DNA of 7,085 nucleotides from Alphaproteobacteria bacterium (GTDB lineage Bacteria; Pseudomonadota; Alphaproteobacteria; Rhodobacterales; Rhodobacteraceae), in NCBI GenBank assembly GCA_030830465.1, contig JAURMY010000234.1, positions 1 to 7,085 on the forward strand, written 5' to 3'. Numbering within the stretch: the stretch's first letter is position 1; each line of letters starts with the position of its first letter. Positions 4,626-7,085 of this stretch are shown here, in pieces. Position numbers and translations under genes: made by a program. A model generated the notes under the pieces. That model ran no database searches, had not been told where the DNA came from, and worked only from the letters and a program-made list of their open reading frames with translations.

Positions 4626-7085
4626 TTAACCGCGCGACCACCAGCCGCGACGTTTGGGCTTGGGGGTTGGATCGGGCTCAGGCGCAGGTGCGGCGTCAGC
4701 CCCGACATCTTCCATTTCCCGCACCGGTTCGGATTTTTGGACCGCCGGGGCAGGGGCCGCCTGTGGCGCCGGTTCAGGGTCGGCAGCGGCCTCCACCGGG
4801 GCGGCCGGTTCGGCGGGTGCGACTTCTGCGACTTGCGCAGCCTCAGCGTCCGGTTCGGTCGGTTTTGCCTTGCGCCGGCGCGGTTTCTTTGCCGGTTCCT
4901 TGGCAGGTTCAGCCGCATCTTCGGCGGTTTCGGTCGGCGTTTCGGCCGGCGTTTCGGCTTGTGTTTGCGCGTCGGTCGCGGTTTCTACAGCGGCTTTTTT
5001 GCCGGCCGATCGCCGTGTCGTGCGCTTCTTGGCCGGTTTTGGCGCGTCTTCAACCGCAGCATCCGCATCCGGGTTTGCAGCTTCGGGCGTTTCGGCCTGT
5101 GCGCGCTCTGACGCTTCCGCATCGGCAGAATTCGCCGCGCCGTTTTCGGACTGATCGCCGTCCGAGCGGCCACGGCCACCCCGGCGACGCCGGCGGCGGC
5201 GCTTTTTCTTCGGTTGATCGTCGCCGGTGGAGTCCGGTGCGGTCGAGGCGGGCTCATTCGCTTCGTCTTCCATCTCCTCGTCTTCGACCACCTCATCCTC
5301 TTCCGGGTCGATGCGCGAACTGTCGATTGACACGACCGTCTGCGGTTCCGGCACAACGCGGGTTGCGGTTTTGAACCGCTCGATGGTGAATTCCGGGCTG
5401 ATCAGGGTGGCGCTGGCCTCAATGCGGATCGACAGGCCATAGCGGGCTTCGATCATTGCAACATGTTCGCGCTTCTGGTTCAGGATATAGTTGGCAATCG
5501 CGACCGGGACGGTCACCAGCACCTCGCGTGAGCGTCGGCGCACGCCTTCTTCTTCCAGTTCGCGCAGGATCGACAGCGCCAGGCTGTCATTGCTGCGGGT
5601 CAGGCCGGTGCCGTGGCAATGCGGGCAGGGGGCGGTTGTGGCCTCAATCATGCCGGGGCGCAGCCGCTGGCGCGACATTTCCATCAGGCCAAAGCCGGAA
5701 ATCCGGCCCACCTGGATGCGGGCGCGGTCGGTTTTCAACCGGTCCTTGATCCGCTTTTCCACCGCGGCGTTGTTGCGCCGGTCTTCCATGTCGATAAAGT
5801 CGATGACGATCAGACCGGCCAGATCGCGCAGGCGCAACTGGCGGGCCACTTCGTCGGCGGCCTCAAGATTGGTCTTAAGCGCGGTTTCCTCGATCGAGCC
5901 TTCCTTGGTGGCACGACCCGAGTTCACGTCAATCGCCACCAGCGCTTCGGTCACGCCGATCACGATATAACCGCCAGATTTCAGCTGAACCGTCGGGTTG
6001 AACATGCCCGACAAATAGCTTTCCACCTGATAGCGCGCATAAAGCGGCAGGGGTTCGTTATACAGCTTCACGTTCTTGGAATGGGACGGCATGAGCATTT
6101 TCATGTAGTCCTTGGCCATGCGATAGCCGGCCTCGCCCTCGATCAGGATTTCGTCAATCTCGCGGTTGTAAAGATCGCGGATCGAGCGTTTGATCAGGCT
6201 GCCCTCTTCATAAATCGGGGCGGGTGCGATGGATTTCAGGGTCAGGTCGCGGACCTCTTCCCACTGGCGCAGCAGATAATCATAATCGCGTTTGATTTCC
6301 GCCTTGGTACGCTTGGCACCGGCGGTGCGGATGATCAGACCCGCGCCTTTCGGCACCACGATGTCGCCGGCAATGTCTTTCAACTTTTTGCGGTCGGCGG
6401 CATTGGTGATCTTGCGGGAAATGCCACCGCCACGGGCGGTGTTCGGCATCAGAACACAATAGCGACCGGCCAGCGACAGATAGGTTGTCAGGGCGGCCCC
6501 CTTGTTGCCGCGTTCTTCCTTGACGACCTGGATCAGCAGGATCTGGCGAACCTTGATGACTTCCTGGATCTTGTAGCGGCGCGGGCGGGGTTTGCGGGCG
6601 CGGATTTCTTCCTGCTCGTCTTCCTGAGCGACGGATTCAATCTCGGAATCGGCAGAGGCGGCATCTTCGCCTTCGTCCTCATCCTCGTCGTAAAGGTCGT
6701 CGGCGTGGCCATAACCGGCGTCTTCCACCGCTTGCCGGGTTTCAGCGGTTGCAACCGGCTGTTCCTCGGCTTCGGGGGCGGACGCATCGGCAAAGCCGAC
6801 GATCGGTTCGGCGTTGTCGTCTTCCTCGTCCAAATCAACGACATCCATGCCGCCGATCTTTTCTGAAACCACCACATCATCGGATTTCGCGGCGGCGGCG
6901 GCCGGTTTGCGGCCACGGCGGTTGCGCGCATTGCGCGGCGCGCGGGCTTTGCGTTCTTCCTCGTCTTCCTGCTGTTTGGCATAGGCGGCCTCTTCGGCCA
7001 GCAGGGCTTCGCGGTCGGCGACGGGAATCTGATAATAATCCGGGTGGATTTCGGTAAAGGCCAAAAAGCCGTGGCGATTGCCGCC
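4626..7085 (-). CDS. rne: Ribonuclease E (5' end outside the window)
   Basis: This is the central endoribonuclease of mRNA decay and rRNA/tRNA processing, and the scaffold of the RNA degradosome. 819 residues are visible. The frame is open to the edge and begins GGNRHGFLAFTEIHPDYYQI, which is the middle of the S1 RNA-binding domain, so the true start lies beyond 7085; the in-frame TTG at 7064 is not a start. In visible numbering, the S1 domain is interrupted by an acidic insertion (about 31-171) and resumes at KIQEVIKVRQILLIQVVKEE. The 5'-sensor and DNase I-like regions follow. Catalytic aspartates are Asp386 (VAIDVNSGR) and Asp429 (IVIDFIDMEDRR), and the zinc-link CPHC is at 487-490. From about 590 the protein is disordered: acidic, then a run of arginines (626-640), then Ala/Pro/Glu/Thr-rich with basic boxes. 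It ends in a Gly-Trp-Trp motif. The split S1 and GWW end favour RNase E over RNase G. Confidence 0.97.
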   Translation of the reverse strand, partial: GGNRHGFLAFTEIHPDYYQIPVADREALLAEEAAYAKQQEDEEERKARAPRNARNRRGRKPAAAAAKSDDVVVSEKIGGMDVVDLDEEDDNAEPIVGFADASAPEAEEQPVATAETRQAVEDAGYGHADDLYDEDEDEGEDAASADSEIESVAQEDEQEEIRARKPRPRRYKIQEVIKVRQILLIQVVKEERGNKGAALTTYLSLAGRYCVLMPNTARGGGISRKITNAADRKKLKDIAGDIVVPKGAGLIIRTAGAKRTKAEIKRDYDYLLRQWEEVRDLTLKSIAPAPIYEEGSLIKRSIRDLYNREIDEILIEGEAGYRMAKDYMKMLMPSHSKNVKLYNEPLPLYARYQVESYLSGMFNPTVQLKSGGYIVIGVTEALVAIDVNSGRATKEGSIEETALKTNLEAADEVARQLRLRDLAGLIVIDFIDMEDRRNNAAVEKRIKDRLKTDRARIQVGRISGFGLMEMSRQRLRPGMIEATTAPCPHCHGTGLTRSNDSLALSILRELEEEGVRRRSREVLVTVPVAIANYILNQKREHVAMIEARYGLSIRIEASATLISPEFTIERFKTATRVVPEPQTVVSIDSSRIDPEEDEVVEDEEMEDEANEPASTAPDSTGDDQPKKKRRRRRRRGGRGRSDGDQSENGAANSADAEASERAQAETPEAANPDADAAVEDAPKPAKKRTTRRSAGKKAAVETATDAQTQAETPAETPTETAEDAAEPAKEPAKKPRRRKAKPTEPDAEAAQVAEVAPAEPAAPVEAAADPEPAPQAAPAPAVQKSEPVREMEDVGADAAPAPEPDPTPKPKRRGWWSRG
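4638..4664 (-). other. C-terminal GWW motif of RNase E, probable PNPase docking site
   Basis: The last residues of RNase E read PKPKRRGWWSRG. In the Caulobacter crescentus degradosome the extreme C terminus of RNase E carries a basic GWW peptide that binds polynucleotide phosphorylase. The match is in position (last few residues), composition (basic before GWW) and lineage. Binding here is inferred, not shown. Confidence 0.75.
4923..4958. repeat. Short 12-base tandem repeat in the rne tail
   Basis: The unit CGGCGTTTCGGC occurs twice in perfect tandem (4935-4946, 4947-4958), with a diverged unit just before it (4923-4934). On the coding strand this encodes the repeating AETPAETPTET segment of the disordered RNase E tail. 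The multiple of three keeps the frame, so copy-number change would alter tail length without breaking the gene. Confidence 0.6.
5166..5210 (-). other. Arginine-rich patch in the RNase E tail, probable RNA-binding site
   Basis: The coded stretch reads KKKRRRRRRRGGRGR. It sits between an acidic segment (5225-5312, rich in Glu and Asp) and the Ala/Glu-rich tail. Arginine-rich segments in the noncatalytic half of RNase E proteins commonly bind RNA or partner helicases. Smaller basic boxes recur at 4995-5036 (AKKRTTRRSAGKK) and 4860-4895 (AKKPRRRKAKP). The function is inferred from composition. Confidence 0.65.
6573..6995 (-). other. Acidic insertion inside the S1 domain of RNase E
   Basis: About 140 residues interrupt the S1 fold between EIHPDYYQIPVADREALLAE and KIQEVIKVRQ. 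The insertion starts with a charged helix-like segment (AYAKQQEDEEERKAR). It then has a basic stretch (RNARNRRGRKP), followed by long Asp/Glu-rich, low-complexity sequence (DLDEEDDNAE; DLYDEDEDEGED), and closes with RARKPRPRR just before the fold resumes. Insertions at this point are typical of alphaproteobacterial RNase E. In Caulobacter, as I recall, this region takes part in helicase binding. Confidence 0.75.

Noticed and set aside
5613..6866. A 417-codon open frame on the plus strand opposite rne
   Set aside because: It lies fully antisense to a clear RNase E gene and has no recognisable motif. Long antisense frames are expected in GC-rich coding DNA.
7062..7064. Possible start codon of rne at the in-frame TTG
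   Set aside because: The frame stays open upstream and codes GGNRHGF, a conserved part of the S1 domain, so the gene begins outside the window.
1..7085. A novel defence, mobile or biosynthetic system
   Set aside because: Every gene seen belongs to a familiar core family, and there are no transposases, att-like sites, CRISPR repeats or unexplained gene-sized gaps.

Overview
The window is a stretch of core chromosome from an alphaproteobacterium, most likely Rhodobacteraceae. This rests on memory of family sequences, with no search run. The pointers are a fairly GC-rich sequence, a split-S1 RNase E ending in a Gly-Trp-Trp motif, and a peptidase M48 / DsbA / accB / accC gene run of a kind I associate with that family. 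No phage, transposase, CRISPR, tRNA or rRNA is visible, and no uncharacterised defence or biosynthetic system was found.

Layout, left to right. Positions 1-1100 hold accC (minus strand, cut by the left edge) and accB (minus), the biotin carboxylase and biotin carrier of acetyl-CoA carboxylase, 19 bases apart. Positions 1101-1217 are a structured spacer: a long imperfect hairpin flanked by near-identical short direct repeats, then two overlapping alternative hairpins just ahead of accB. Positions 1218-3339 hold a DsbA-family thiol-disulfide protein and, upstream of it in transcription, an exported M48 metalloprotease with TPR-like repeats. These two are almost contiguous (7 bases) and look like an envelope protein quality-control pair. 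After a 59-base divergent spacer, a class I/II PLP-dependent aminotransferase runs on the plus strand (3399-4550). It converges on the RNase E gene (minus, 4626 to the right edge, 5' end missing), and the two share a strong bidirectional terminator at 4577-4604.

How the genes relate: peptidase -> DsbA -> accB -> accC all read leftwards and could be partly co-transcribed, although the structured spacer suggests the acc genes may have their own start or a processing point. The aminotransferase and RNase E are separate units. The most informative details are in RNase E: a long acidic insertion interrupting the S1 domain, conserved catalytic and zinc-link residues, an arginine-rich disordered tail and a terminal GWW motif matching the PNPase-docking motif known from the Caulobacter degradosome.
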